Shown here one piece after another: positions 1 to 9,608 of a stretch of DNA of 26,209 bases. This DNA comes from Gryganskiella cystojenkinii (lineage: Eukaryota; Mortierellomycota; Mortierellomycetes; Mortierellales; Mortierellaceae). A program made the translations under genes and the position numbers. Under the pieces are notes generated by a model that was not told the DNA's origin, ran no database searches, and saw only the letters and a program-made list of their open reading frames with translations. Location: positions 1 to 26,209 of the forward strand of contig JAAAIG010000562.1 of assembly GCA_015852425.1 (NCBI GenBank), in the 5' to 3' direction. Positions within the stretch are counted from its first letter, which is position 1; each line of letters starts with the position of its first letter.

Positions 1-142
1 CATTAAACTCGTCAAGCATGAGGAAGGGATCGTGGTTACGGAGTTCAGGTCGACCAATGGATCGACGGACTCGAGCACCCTTGCCTTCGGCCTGTTCTCG
101 GGAAAGGACAGCTTGAGTGATGGATCTTGAGGCGACAGTCAT
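1..142 (-). CDS. Pirin family protein, N-terminal part (runs off window)
   Basis: Reading the minus strand from the ATG at 140-142 gives 47 codons that are still open at the window edge. The peptide begins MTVASRSITQAVLSREQAEG and continues with GARVRRSIGRPELRNHDPFLMLDEFN in overlapping form: residues 24-47 carry the RRSIGRPEL and DPFLMLDEF signatures. These are the hallmark start of the pirin N-terminal cupin domain. Pirins are Fe(II)-binding bicupin proteins, described as nuclear transcription cofactors or quercetin dioxygenases. The metal-binding histidines lie further on and are outside the window, so activity cannot be judged. The start is chosen because it is the first ATG before the conserved block; upstream sequence is A/T-rich and non-coding. 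An intron may follow the visible part. Family identification is firm; the specific role is unknown. Confidence 0.8.
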   Translation of the reverse strand, partial: MTVASRSITQAVLSREQAEGKGARVRRSIGRPELRNHDPFLMLDEFN

Positions 143-699
143 TTTTATTTTGTGTGTATGTATGACGGCGGTTGTGTTTGAGGTCGGTTGTTGTTGTTTC
201 TTTGCAAGAAGAAGAGATGGAATGATATGGTTGTTTTTTGAAGTGAAGAGAGAAATCCGAGGATGGGAACATCACGCTTTTATATCTTTTCCTTCTCTCG
301 CTGCACCACTTGGGATCTCAAGGAATCTCTATTCTATGACAAATTAAGCCCATTTATTGACAAATCTCGTTTCATCTTTCAGGGCTAAGCCACATTTCAA
401 ATGCTTTAGTCATTGAGATACCATAATTGTGGCTTAGATTAAACGACTATTTGTCATAAAGATAACTTTGTTTGTTCCACAACCATCCAACTAACAAGAG
501 ACTTCTCTTGAACACGAGCGACCTTGACGCGACTCTGGAGGGTTCACTTTCGACCGTGGGCAAGCCTAAGACCAGACCCTTCGCTTTCACATCATTCCTC
601 GTGGTCATTTGAAATAGAACAAACCGCCTTCATTCCTCTTCCCTCTGTCGTTCCTCTTGCAAAAAATATCACCACCTCTCCAGTAAACTAGAGTGTGGT
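143..699. other. Intergenic region between pirin and helicase-half gene A
   Basis: I see no recognisable gene. The part next to 142 should hold the pirin promoter and leader, and the part next to 699 the 3' flank of gene A. It contains the nested inverted repeat at 335-458 and a short palindrome (CAAGAGA ct TCTCTTG) near 494-509. A 53-codon minus-strand frame at 447-608 is open but matches nothing I know. No second RecA domain is visible here, which matters because gene A stops at the domain linker. Confidence 0.4.
335..458. repeat. Nested inverted repeat, MITE-like or long stem-loop
   Basis: The ends are perfect 10-bp inverted repeats, TATGACAAAT at 335-344 and ATTTGTCATA at 449-458. A second copy of the left end (ATTGACAAAT) lies at 356-365. 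Inside, CTAAGCCACA (385-394) pairs perfectly with TGTGGCTTAG (428-437), and CGTTT (368-372) pairs with AAACG (441-445). The order and spacing of these blocks match on both arms, so the stretch could fold into one gapped stem of about 40 bp per arm. This resembles a decayed miniature inverted-repeat transposon. A clear target-site duplication was not identified, so a chance or regulatory hairpin remains possible. Confidence 0.45.
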
Positions 700-1537
700 C
701 TACTGGGCTTTATCCACTCTTCCTTCTTCTTCCTCTCCCACTTTGACCTTCAAGACCCGGATGGGTTCCATAAAGAACGAACTGGCTATTGCCGACTCGT
801 CTTTTGAAGGCGTCAACGCAGTCGTAAAGAGTAGAAGCTGAAATGGTGATGGTGACGCTGTAGCGGTCTGGTTCTCCTTCTTGTCCCTCAATTGACGCAT
901 AAGCTCCTCTACTTTTTCTCTCGACTCCTCCGAGGACAGGCATGCATCCATCCCATCCAAAACAACAATCTTGAGCGAATCCGTCTTTAACGCATCCCTC
1001 TGAACCAACTCCAGCGTCCTTTCGACAGTTCCCACGATCACTTGGACACCGACCCCGAGTTGCCGTACCGCTGCTTGAAGACTCATCCCCTCCACACAGG
1101 CGAGACAATCGACCTCGACAAATTGAGCCAATCTCGAGATCTCCTCCTGGGTTTGCAAGGCCAGTTCACGATTCGGGACCAAGATCAAGGCTTGGACTTT
1201 TAACTGAGCGTCATCGACGGTTTGAAGGATCGGGATAGAATAGATCGGGACTCTGTTGTTGCCTGCCTGCCCTAATGCCCGTTGTCCTTGTACGATAAAA
1301 TCCTGCCCTTGTAGGACGGAGGCGATCAGTTGTTGTGCGGAGACTGGAAAGTCATTGTACCTATTTTTTTCGTTGGGACAGCGAGATAAGTGAGTAGGGG
1401 GGTTCAGAACAAGTACAGTAACGAAGACAAAAAGACATCAAATGGGACATGCAGAAGTTAAATTAGGAGAGTTATCCCTACACGACATTGACGCCTTTGA
1501 TCAGGCTCGGTTTGAGATTCATTCCCTCCCAGGCGAC
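700..1537 (-). CDS. Gene A: eIF4A-like DEAD-box protein, RecA1 domain only, degenerate motifs
   Basis: Two exons are clear: 1537-1482 and 1360-700, joined across a GTAGGG..AATAG intron (1361-1481). They give 238 residues from the first visible codon to TAG at 700-702. The peptide follows eIF4A from the helix before the Q motif (MNLKPSLIKG) through motif Ia (PNRELA, about 81-86), GG-like, motif Ib (GTVER, 129-133), motif II and motif III, then ends just after the residues equivalent to eIF4A DPIRILVK. The second RecA domain is absent. Key residues are lost: Walker A AQSGTGKT is GQRALGQA (44-51), so the catalytic Lys and Thr are Gln and Ala; DEAD is DGMD (154-157); SAT is TTA. ATP binding and hydrolysis are therefore unlikely. 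The 5' end is unresolved: either an upstream mini-exon (ATG at 1626-1628 directly before a GTATTC donor) or the internal ATG at 1520-1522. The open frame and good splice sites argue against a plain pseudogene. Family certain, function unknown. Confidence 0.75.
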
Positions 1538-1922
1538 CTATTCGAAAAAAAGGTTATATATCTAGTCAGATCTACAGCAGGCAATCTCAACCACAAAGAA
1601 AGAATGAAGAGAAGGATAGGAATACCATATTTCTTGATGAGCAATGGAGAAGGCGGACAATGGCTGAGGAACTTTATGTAGATTGGTTCAATATTTTCCG
1701 GAATAACAAAAATAATGTGTGGGAGTGGAAGAAAAGAGACCAAAAAAAAAAAAAGGAAGAAGAGGGACCCATTATTATTTGCGTCCTTCGGTCTGCGGAC
1801 AGCCTTTTTTTTCTTCGCACGCACTGCCACATCTTTCAAAAATATCCAAGCAACAGAGCTTACTTTGTTTCTCCGTTGTCAAGGGAATTGGTAACAACAA
1901 TCGGTTGTCCACTACCATTTGT
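1538..1922. promoter_or_regulatory. Interval between F-box gene 3' end and gene A 5' end
   Basis: This 385-bp stretch must hold the 3' flank of the minus-strand F-box gene and the promoter and 5' end of gene A. It has T-runs on the minus strand and several possible branch-point and acceptor signals, including CTGAC followed by a pyrimidine run and GAATAG just before 1537. Frames on both strands are open by chance but show no family signal. The first exon of gene A, if there is one, should lie here. Confidence 0.35.
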
Positions 1923-4268
1923 TTATTCATTTTTATCCCTGGGAAGGGGAAGCACCAGGGAATTAAATCTCGGCCAACGGCTCTTCATCCACTCGACTTC
2001 CTCGGCTCCTATTCTACATAACGGTAACGATGAAACATTCAAGCGTCGCAATCGCTTCAGACCGCTCATATGTTCGAGACCCTGAGCCAATGAGCAATCC
2101 AAAGAGACAAGACAGTACTCTTGATTTGCGACGAGTTCTTTGAGCTGCCTGTTTTCGTCCTTGTTGTCGTTGACTACTGACCAAGGATCACGAAATGACA
2201 CATTCCACGTGTCCGAACCCAGAGCGAGATCCTCCAAGGCCACCAGTTGTCCAAGTCTGTGATAGATTCCAGCCATGTATGAACGGACTTGCTCCCGATT
2301 GAAATCACCCAGATCCAGTGAAAAAAAGATCGAGAGCACTCTCAGCGTACGCGTGCATGGCCACACACAGATCCCGCTCATTTGCAGCGAGATTGATGAC
2401 AAGGTTGCTGATATCGATTCCAGCGGCTGCAGCTGCAGATCTTGTTGCTCCTGTTGCTCTTGTCGAAAGAATGATGATTCAGTTGTCATTTCTGGTAATC
2501 TCGTCATGGCAGTTTCGAGATCGGTGTTACTGCTGCTGCTGGTGCTGCTAATGCTGGTACTTTTTCGGTCGTGAGTGTTGTTGCCTGCTGGATCAGTCCC
2601 TCGGGTTTGAAAGTCGATCCAATCCACTTTGGGTGCGATCGATTGCCATAAAGTGGGGTCCGGCATACCGGGTTCGATCAAGAGCAACGTTCCCAGGCTG
2701 GGGCATCTCTTCAACCAGGTCAAGATATCGGAACTTGTCAGTTTTGACCCGCAACCCACAACCGAGATCCGCTCCAGGGTTGAGAAGTGCACAGATAAGG
2801 CCGCGTGAAGGACATGGCCAAACACAATATTTTTAAAGATCAAAGACCGTAGACCATTTCTTATTCTCGGGCTAGTGCCGCTTCCGTCGTCCCAATTCTG
2901 CTCCGAGAGAGCTCTTGTCGCAGTGGTTGTGGTGCTTGTAATGGTGGTGGTACCGGTTAACGATGCAAAGCTTGAATCTAGCTGCTGTGGTTTAGGTGAA
3001 ACGGTATCAATGATCTTGGCGAGATGTTGCTCCCGTCCCCGTACATAACCGGTGAAATCCAAATGTTCGAGGCGTTTCCCGACCCCACCCTCCTTCAAGA
3101 CCTCAATCAGATTGTCAACATCGTCGTCGTAGAAATATGGAAGCCGAAATGACGTTAGGTTTGGGCAAAGACGCAAGATCGCGCACACGATCAAGGCAGG
3201 GTAACGCTTGGTCACTAGTGAGAGACGCAATCGCTCGAGTCGAAGTTTAGGCGCCACCATAGTCTCCATCACAGACTGGATCGATTTCCCTCGGATTCTC
3301 TCAAGAAGGTGTCCGACCTCGCCACGATCATCGTTATCAGGTTCATCTGACAAGAACCCATCCACCAAAAGTTGCTTCCTCAAATCCTCTTGATACTTGG
3401 CCCAGAGTTGTTCCGATTGCTTCATCGATCCGTCGTGATCCCTCCGCCTGGGTGTGATGGCCGTCAGGGTCAGGTCTTGAACTCCACTCGGCATGTGTAT
3501 GAAGACGTTCAAGAGATCCTCCGTCGATACAGGCCCGATCCGAAGGACCTCCAGCCTTGAAACTGTGCATAAGAGTTGAGTGAGTTGAGCCGAGAAGGCC
3601 GTGGGGTTGTCAATTGTAGTGGCGAGATCCTCAAGACAAAGTTTTCGTAAAGTCGAGCGGTTTCGTCCAGCTAAAGATAGAACCAAAGTCCTTGGAATGA
3701 TACATAGGTTATCCTGACCATTGCGCCGAACTCGAACCTTCTCCACCAATTTATGTTTTACATAAAGGAACCGGAAATTGTAGTCGTCCTCGTATTCGTC
3801 CCAGTGCATCCAATGCGAAACCCTTGAATGAGGATAAATCCCTGCGAGCTTGATGGTATCGAGTCGATGAGGTAAGTAGTCGCACCTGACTGTTGTTGTA
3901 GATTCTGTCGTTGCTTCTTCTTGCAAAGGTAGCAACAACAGTTCACCAAGTCGGTCGCGGTAATGACCAAACTGGACCTCGCGGGCGAGACGCGCACCGT
4001 ACTGGCGCAAGGCTGCTTCGGCTTCTTTGGTGGGTTGCTGAGGAAAGAGAGTTTTGTCGTTACTGTTCTTGTCGATATCGCCAAAGAAGTCGGTTGCAAG
4101 AACTCGCCATCTGCAAGGAAGGAATGCGGCATGAAAGTCTCGACAGACCAACAGACAATTGAACACGTCGTCAGGTTCCAAATGCTGACTGATGATTGCA
4201 ATCAGGTGAGGTATCAGAGAGAGACGAATTGCCGGCAGGCCCCAATGTAGTGGAGACGTCAAAGACAT
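1923..4268 (-). CDS. F-box/leucine-rich-repeat protein (781 aa)
   Basis: This is a single-exon frame on the minus strand. I choose the ATG at 4266-4268 because the F-box begins about ten residues later; the same frame is open 39 codons further upstream but that part is Phe/Ser-rich and leader-like. Residues about 10-58 form the F-box, with LPxxxLSLIPHLIAII, the DVFNCLLVCRDFH core and a CRWRVL tail. The rest holds irregular leucine-rich repeats (for example LRKLCLEDL, LEVLRIG, VQDLTL, LRLERLRLSL, LEHLDFTG, TLERISVVG, LEDLALGS, LRRLNVSSLP) with Thr/Ser-rich and Gln-rich linkers. By family, the F-box would bind Skp1 of an SCF ubiquitin ligase and the repeats would select substrate. The C-terminus (EVEWMKSRWPRF) resembles that of the divergent neighbour at 4603-8256 (ELEWMVEQWPDL), so the two are paralogues. 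Substrate unknown. Confidence 0.85.
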   Translation of the reverse strand: MSLTSPLHWGLPAIRLSLIPHLIAIISQHLEPDDVFNCLLVCRDFHAAFLPCRWRVLATDFFGDIDKNSNDKTLFPQQPTKEAEAALRQYGARLAREVQFGHYRDRLGELLLLPLQEEATTESTTTVRCDYLPHRLDTIKLAGIYPHSRVSHWMHWDEYEDDYNFRFLYVKHKLVEKVRVRRNGQDNLCIIPRTLVLSLAGRNRSTLRKLCLEDLATTIDNPTAFSAQLTQLLCTVSRLEVLRIGPVSTEDLLNVFIHMPSGVQDLTLTAITPRRRDHDGSMKQSEQLWAKYQEDLRKQLLVDGFLSDEPDNDDRGEVGHLLERIRGKSIQSVMETMVAPKLRLERLRLSLVTKRYPALIVCAILRLCPNLTSFRLPYFYDDDVDNLIEVLKEGGVGKRLEHLDFTGYVRGREQHLAKIIDTVSPKPQQLDSSFASLTGTTTITSTTTTATRALSEQNWDDGSGTSPRIRNGLRSLIFKNIVFGHVLHAALSVHFSTLERISVVGCGSKLTSSDILTWLKRCPSLGTLLLIEPGMPDPTLWQSIAPKVDWIDFQTRGTDPAGNNTHDRKSTSISSTSSSSNTDLETAMTRLPEMTTESSFFRQEQQEQQDLQLQPLESISATLSSISLQMSGICVWPCTRTLRVLSIFFSLDLGDFNREQVRSYMAGIYHRLGQLVALEDLALGSDTWNVSFRDPWSVVNDNKDENRQLKELVANQEYCLVSLDCSLAQGLEHMSGLKRLRRLNVSSLPLCRIGAEEVEWMKSRWPRFNSLVLPLPRDKNE

Positions 4269-4602
4269 TGCGGGATGCGTCCGAGATTGTTTGGCTGCAA
4301 AAGAAAAATACAAATGGGAGGAAGCAAAGGAAGAGAAGAACGGAAGTTGGCCATGGCGCGCCAACGACTTCGGTGCATCAGCCACCAGGAATGGAAAAAA
4401 AGGCGCCGCTCTCCTCTACTTTGTTCTCTTGGACTCTGACTCCACCTCGTCTTGGGCTAGAGCACCCTCTCACCTCATCCACAGTAAGTACAAAGCCCGC
4501 GCCACGGTCATTGCTCACTCATTCATTCACCTTGAATGTTGTTGCTTCCTCGCAGGCGCTAACATTTACATTCATAACGCGTCGAGGTAGAAACATAAGC
4601 TT
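4269..4602. promoter_or_regulatory. Shared upstream region of two divergent F-box genes
   Basis: The 334 bp between the two start codons must carry both promoters if the chosen starts are right. It has no TATA box that I can defend. Open frames cross it in several phases but they are shadows or upstream extensions without family signal. The close head-to-head arrangement allows co-regulation; this is inference. Confidence 0.4.
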
Positions 4603-7600
4603 ATGGAGGTTGAATCCCAGCAACCAGCGTCTTCACTCGCAGTCAAGGTCCTACTGGTCCCCGAGCTTTTTGACCTCATCCAGGCCTACCTGACCTTAAA
4701 CTCGGATCTCGTCTCTTTAACGCAAGTCTCCAAGGCCTTCTTCAACCTCTTTGGTCCCATCTTCTGGCACACTGTCGAGATCAAAACAGAACAACAGCAC
4801 GATCGGTTCGTCAACACACCCGAGGTCCGAAACGCTCTTCAAAAACATGGGCCAGGTTGGATCCGAGTCATTCGCATCCGGACCCCAAAGAGTTTGACCC
4901 CGTTCTTGCATCAACCCGATGGCCAGAACATTCTTTTGACACAGCTTCACACGCTCGAGTTTCCCTAGCCAAGACGCCTTTTCTTTGAGGACTTGATTCC
5001 AAAAGGTGTTGACTTTCAGCCATTCCTGGACGATGGATCGAACCTGCTTGGCGACCCTTATGCAGAATCCTTTTATCTCGAACAGGAGCATTTCCACAGA
5101 GCCCGTGGCGGACAGGCTTGGCTCGACTCGAGAATGACGACCACGACCTCCTCAGCCTCTACGTTTTGGTTACATCAACGCCGAATCGGTATCTTGAGAC
5201 TTGCACAGGATAGCCTCCAGCTCTCTGTCGAGGCAAAAAAACTTGAGACACGATTACGTGAAGTCTACATGGATCTCGGCCTAGTCCGCAAGGCGCATGA
5301 GGTCATGACCGATTGTCAAGAAATCATCCGCAAGTTGGCCTTGGAGGAAGAGCACGAAGTTGACAATCAAACCTTTGAACCCCACAATGAGATAACGACA
5401 ACCCCTCAGGACGAAAGAACAATGTACTCAACAGAGGCAACAGCGACAACGTCCACATCCAACGGCAAGCTGGTCGATGTCTTCTTTTATTTGTTCACAA
5501 TCCGTGAAGAACTCAAGTCCGAGATCCATTCCAGGAGTGCGACCACTTCGATTAGGCAAGCGGCTGTGAATATGAAACCCTTACCAGAGGAATCTCGGTT
5601 GGTGGATCTTATGAACGAGTATGTCACCAAGATCGGGATCTTTGAAACCCAGGTCTTGTCTTTGGATCATAATACTTTTTTTGCGTGTTCTTCGTCGTCA
5701 AGCCTATCCGGGAGAACGGCCATATTCGTGCGGACTGCACACGAGGAAGCGTCAAGTCGACTCGCCCGATACCCGATCGAAGAGGTCTCCCATCTCCACC
5801 AACATGGGAAACTCTCCATTCATAAAAAGACGCCAGGACTCGAACCAGCCCCATCAAACCTACACTTTGACCATTCAGCCCTGAATATCAATCCTCTCAC
5901 CCGTGAGCAAATAAATCGCAAACGACAAGAGCGACAACAACACCTTTTTAATTACCGACAGGCGCTGCAAACCCAACAGCTGAAACAAAGAGAGGATCAA
6001 CATGCACGACACAAGTTACGGACAGAACAATGGGAATATGAACAGGATCAGCAACGGCATCAACTCTTGTTACAACAGTTCCTGTACCAATATTCGCATC
6101 ATCATCAACAGGTCCTCGCTCGTCAGAATATCTCGATTGAGGAGCATATCGAACGATTTCGACGGGAACAAGAAGAACGGAGTCACAGGGCACGGCTGCG
6201 GGAGATGGATTCCTGGGACAGTAACGGTCACAGCGTCATCCGACCGCCATACTTGGCCGTGTCTGCCCTGGTCCTTGATAGCATGAGAGCGTTCTTGGAG
6301 GAGCAATTCACAAGTCTATCTATGTTCCAGATCACCAACACTTCTCAGTCAACAACAATAACAAGAGCAACGTCGACACCGGACCCCTTTAGTGGCGCTC
6401 TTCCAGCATGGCCTGCAGAAAAGGATCTATGGGATTACGTGGACACCCCCACAGATGTCGATGCAGTCCTCGTCCCGTTCCTGGAGCAGTGTTGCCCAAA
6501 CCTCCAATCCCTTGGTTCAATCTATTTTCCGTTTCAGTCATGGCGTTTACTCTGCGGTCTTTCGAGAATTGGTAATGGAAACTCCTTGAGGACCCTGTCA
6601 ATGATCAGTCCGGAACTGAACTGTATTGTCGACAGTGCTGCGCTCTTTGCTGTCCTTCGGGATCTGTCCCCACGACTCGAGACCTTAAGATTCGGAGCTC
6701 AGGTGGGTCTGGCAGTAGCGGCAGCGGCAGCATCGGCGGTAGAGCAGGAGGAGGCCAGACCAGGACAAGAGGAGGATGCAGAAGCCAGAGTGGACGCACT
6801 CATTGCGACTTGTCTAGAGCGATGGTCGACACCTCTTCGCGGTCTGAGGACTCTCATTCTTGAGGGTTCGGTTGAAGGACTCAACTCGGCCTTGTGGACA
6901 AGGTTTATGGAGAGATGCCCCAACCTCCGATCACTGAACTTGATGGTCTCGTTTCCGGACCCGATTCTGCACCGACTCACCTCGGCCTTGACCCAACAAA
7001 ATCCAAATATGACTTTGTTTCTGCCTCGACTTCAGGAAATCTCTCTGTCCGGTGGCAGAGAAGCTCAGGACAAGGAATTATCTGAGTTCTTGGAGGCTTG
7101 CAGTGGCGTCTGTGGTGGTGTCATTGACGCCAACAGGTCGCGCATTGGCGTGTCGCGAATTCGTTTGACAAACATTGGAAACTTTGGTCAACATTCCCTC
7201 AAGGTCTTTCAACGATGTTACAACAAGACTCTCACGCATCTGACCCTCCATGGTTGTTTTGGCCCACTGGCCCTGCATCACGAGAAACCGTCTTCACCTT
7301 TAACCGCCGACGACTCGGTGTCGACAGAGAGTACAGACCACGGGCATCCGATCGTCTGGGTCCTGGCCGAGTTTGAACGCCTGCAAGTCGTGGATCTCTT
7401 ACCAGTTCAAAGGGTCAATCTCTTGCCCTCGACAGCGCTCCATGGCACGGTCTGGGACGCCGAGCACTTGATCCGGAGTCACGACTTGCGCACTAGTCCT
7501 GCTGTGTCCGAGACAGGTCGGAGAGGGCCTGCTGTGTTATCATTCGTACCCTGGGAATGTTTCTCGGCACTTCGGGTCCTGAAATTGATCCTTGGCGGTG

Positions 7601-8256
7601 ATGTCTTGGTGCGGACAACAACACAGAGACCAACAGTACCAGGAGCAGCAGACGAAGAACTTGCAACCTTGCTCAATATTTTCCGTACTTTTCAACAAAA
7701 CCATCGAAAGCTTTACAGAGTCCTGGGGTCCTTGGTCGTTCTGGAGGAGCTGCACCTGGGAACGGCCACCATGCCTATGACGGCAACGTACACGGGTGAG
7801 GTGCAAGTAACAACAGGGACTGCGACAGCTACGTCGTTGGCATCAACATCGATACCAACACCAATAATGTCCTTGACATCGCTCTCGTCCACCTTGTCGT
7901 CGTCATATTTGCCTATACCTGTCGCTACCACCGCTAAGGAGACCAAGGGACCTTGGTTGAGGCAAGCGACCATTCGTCATTTTTTGACCGATCATGAGAA
8001 ACGAATCGAGATTGATCAGCAAAAGAATTGTCTATTGATGACGCTCGAGAGTGGTCTGGGAGAAATGGCTGAGCTCAAGGCTTTAAAAATCTTGAATCTT
8101 AGTGGTATGGACCACCGCATCGGTCTCCCAGAGCTGGAGTGGATGGTTGAACAGTGGCCCGATTTACGAGAGATACCGGGTCTGAAGAGACCTGGGTGGG
8201 AATCTCACTTGAGCGAGTGGATCAAATCTCGTGCATCCTTTTGGAGATATTCCTAG
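4603..8256 (+). CDS. Large F-box/LRR protein, interrupted by an in-frame TAG
   Basis: One frame runs from ATG 4603 to TAG 8254-8256 (1217 codons) but is broken by a TAG at 4966-4968, codon 122. Codons on both sides are in the same phase and the stop-free flanks read smoothly across it (HTLEFP, stop, PRRLFFEDLIPKG). Residues about 15-60 are the F-box (VPELFDLIQAYL, LVSLTQVSKAFFNLF, FWHTVEI). Coding from about 5200 to 6210 holds helical segments and a long Gln/Arg/Glu/His-rich coiled coil (5904-6207). Leucine-rich repeats fill about 6450-8200, and the C-terminus matches that of the divergent F-box neighbour. The expected role is an SCF substrate receptor. The TAG could be a nonsense mutation, a sequencing error, or be removed by a poor in-frame intron (for example GTCATT at 4867 to TTTCAG at 5019, 153 bp). 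If the TAG is real, only the 121-residue F-box piece, or a headless LRR protein starting downstream, would be made. Confidence 0.75.
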
Positions 8257-8589
8257 AAACGCGAAAGATGGACACCTTTTATTTTTTTTTTATTTCGACT
8301 GTCACCAGCACGATAAAAAAGCCTTGCCATATGAAATAGAAAAAATAAAAAGAGGAAGGTAAAAGAAAACTAGTGTGTCAATTCTCTGATTTTAAGTCCG
8401 TAGTACTGTTGAGTCTCGTTCAGCTGGAACAGGGTGTCCTCCGTGATGAAGTTATATCACTCCGTTCTTTTTTGCCTACTTTCGACGAGCCGAGAGAGTT
8501 TCCTCTGGCACAGCCGGCATAGTTCATCATCTTTCGGATACGTATCCTTTCAAAGGTCAGCATCGTGAAGTTGATGACCAGCCAACCTA
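8257..8589. other. 3' flank of the large F-box gene
   Basis: Starts with an A/T-rich stretch just after the stop, including T-runs and AATAAAAA-like sequence around 8340-8350 that may serve as a poly(A) signal. The remainder shows faint F-box-gene character but no frame that can be followed. Confidence 0.35.
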
Positions 8590-9103
8590 GGAATGATGCC
8601 AGGTCCTCGGTCGCGAACAGTGTCCGACATTTGGATGTGCTCGAATGATTCTTACTCTCTATTGTCCTCTATTCAGAGAGAGCCTGGCACCGGTGAGAGC
8701 CAATCCTGGAGTCTCCAACAGTAAGAGCCGCTTCTTCGATTCCTGACAAGATCTCTCTCGCTCTCGACCACGTCGCAGAGCCAGGCTTGTCGGAACGCTA
8801 CATCCAGGAGCACGTGGTATTGATCGACAGACTCCCAGGGTCCTTCTTATCTCTGAGAATGAACGCTCGTCTTCGAGAGCTTTTGCATCTGACGATTCTT
8901 CATATCGGGGGTAGAGATAGGAACTCTTGGTCCTAAACGAGTTGGATCATCAGCTCGAGAATCTTTACATTGACGATCTGGCTCGAGAGGTCAATCTGAC
9001 GGATGTCCGTTTGTTGGTCGATCATACGACAAATTTAACGCGGTTGTGGTACCGACAGTTGAATCGACACTTGAGAGCCCTGGAGGTCACTCTGGCATGC
9101 GAG
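8590..9103 (+). pseudogene. Decayed F-box/LRR gene fragment
   Basis: Several broken frames on the plus strand resemble the neighbouring F-box/LRR genes. Around 8592-8646 a frame reads SVRHLDVLE and then meets TGA. From about 8749 a second frame reads EPGLSERYIQ..FLSLRMNARLRELLHLTILHIGG and stops with TAA at about 8935. Reading shifts by one phase into a third frame (8927 on) with LENLYIDDL, VNLTDVRLLVDH, LTRLWYR and LRALEVTLACE. The leucine spacing is LRR-like. At least one stop and one or two frameshifts are needed to connect the pieces. A GTAGGT at 9104 and CAG at 9299-9301 bound a possible 198-bp intron whose length is a multiple of three. It is probably a relic of a tandem F-box duplicate. 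No F-box motif itself is visible, so the assignment is moderate. Confidence 0.45.
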
Positions 9104-9420
9104 GTAGGTTTTCTACTTTTCGGGTTTTTTCCTTCTCCGCTTTTCATTAGTCTCTTCACTTATTTCCCCATATATTTTAAGTTTCTGTACAGTACATATT
9201 TAAGTCAAAGACATCCGCTGGAGATGGACACTCCCATTCTTTTTTTTTCACATCAGTCATTCTCCCTCCTCCTCATTCTTTTTCTCTTTTGTCCCTCACA
9301 GGCAAGCAGTTTAGCTGATGCTCCATGTCACGTGAACACCAAAATCGAATGCTGCGTGACTGCTTCTCGATGGTTGAATAGGAACATCGGCAAATTCACA
9401 TTTGCCAAGCCGAAGAGTTA

Positions 9421-9608
9421 GGATGGTCCAGTGGTCTAGGGCGCTGAACCGGAGCTGCTGAAGGTGATGACCGTTGGTTCGAATCCCGCGATACGCAAAC
9501 GTTTGTCAACGCTGGGTTGGTTGGAAGGTAATCCTGAGCGCGACATAGGTAAGCTATGTACGCGCTAACCTTCGTTAGGTCAAAAAAGTAAATTGTCTTT
9601 TTTTTCTT
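9421..9608 (+). mobile_element. tRNA-derived SINE-like element
   Basis: A pol III A-box-like sequence TGGTCCAGTGG (9424-9434) and a consensus B box GGTTCGAATCC (9476-9486) are spaced as in a tRNA. The acceptor and anticodon stems do not pair (no complement of GGATGGT follows the T arm), so this is not a working tRNA. The body beyond the tRNA-like head holds a strong hairpin (9524-9573): GAAGGT with ACCTTC, GCGCG with CGCGC, ACATAG with CTATGT, around a GTAAG loop. An A-run (about 9582-9587) and a run of eight or more T at about 9597-9605 follow, the latter usable as a pol III terminator. Head plus unrelated body plus simple tail is SINE architecture. Other genomic copies would be needed to confirm mobility. 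Confidence 0.5.
9524..9573 (+). repeat. Stem-loop in the SINE-like body
   Basis: The arms GAAGGT (9524-9529), GCGCG (9538-9542) and ACATAG (9543-9548) pair with CTATGT (9554-9559), CGCGC (9561-9565) and ACCTTC (9568-9573). There is one bulged A and a small internal loop. A conserved 3' hairpin is sometimes the part of a SINE that a partner LINE reverse transcriptase recognises; that role is inference here. Confidence 0.6.

Noticed and set aside
4196..4693. 165-codon plus-strand frame between the two F-box genes
   Set aside because: It overlaps the F-box start of both real genes in another frame and has no motif.
9421..9495. Functional tRNA gene
   Set aside because: A and B boxes are present, but the acceptor and anticodon stems do not pair and no 3' partner for GGATGGT exists.
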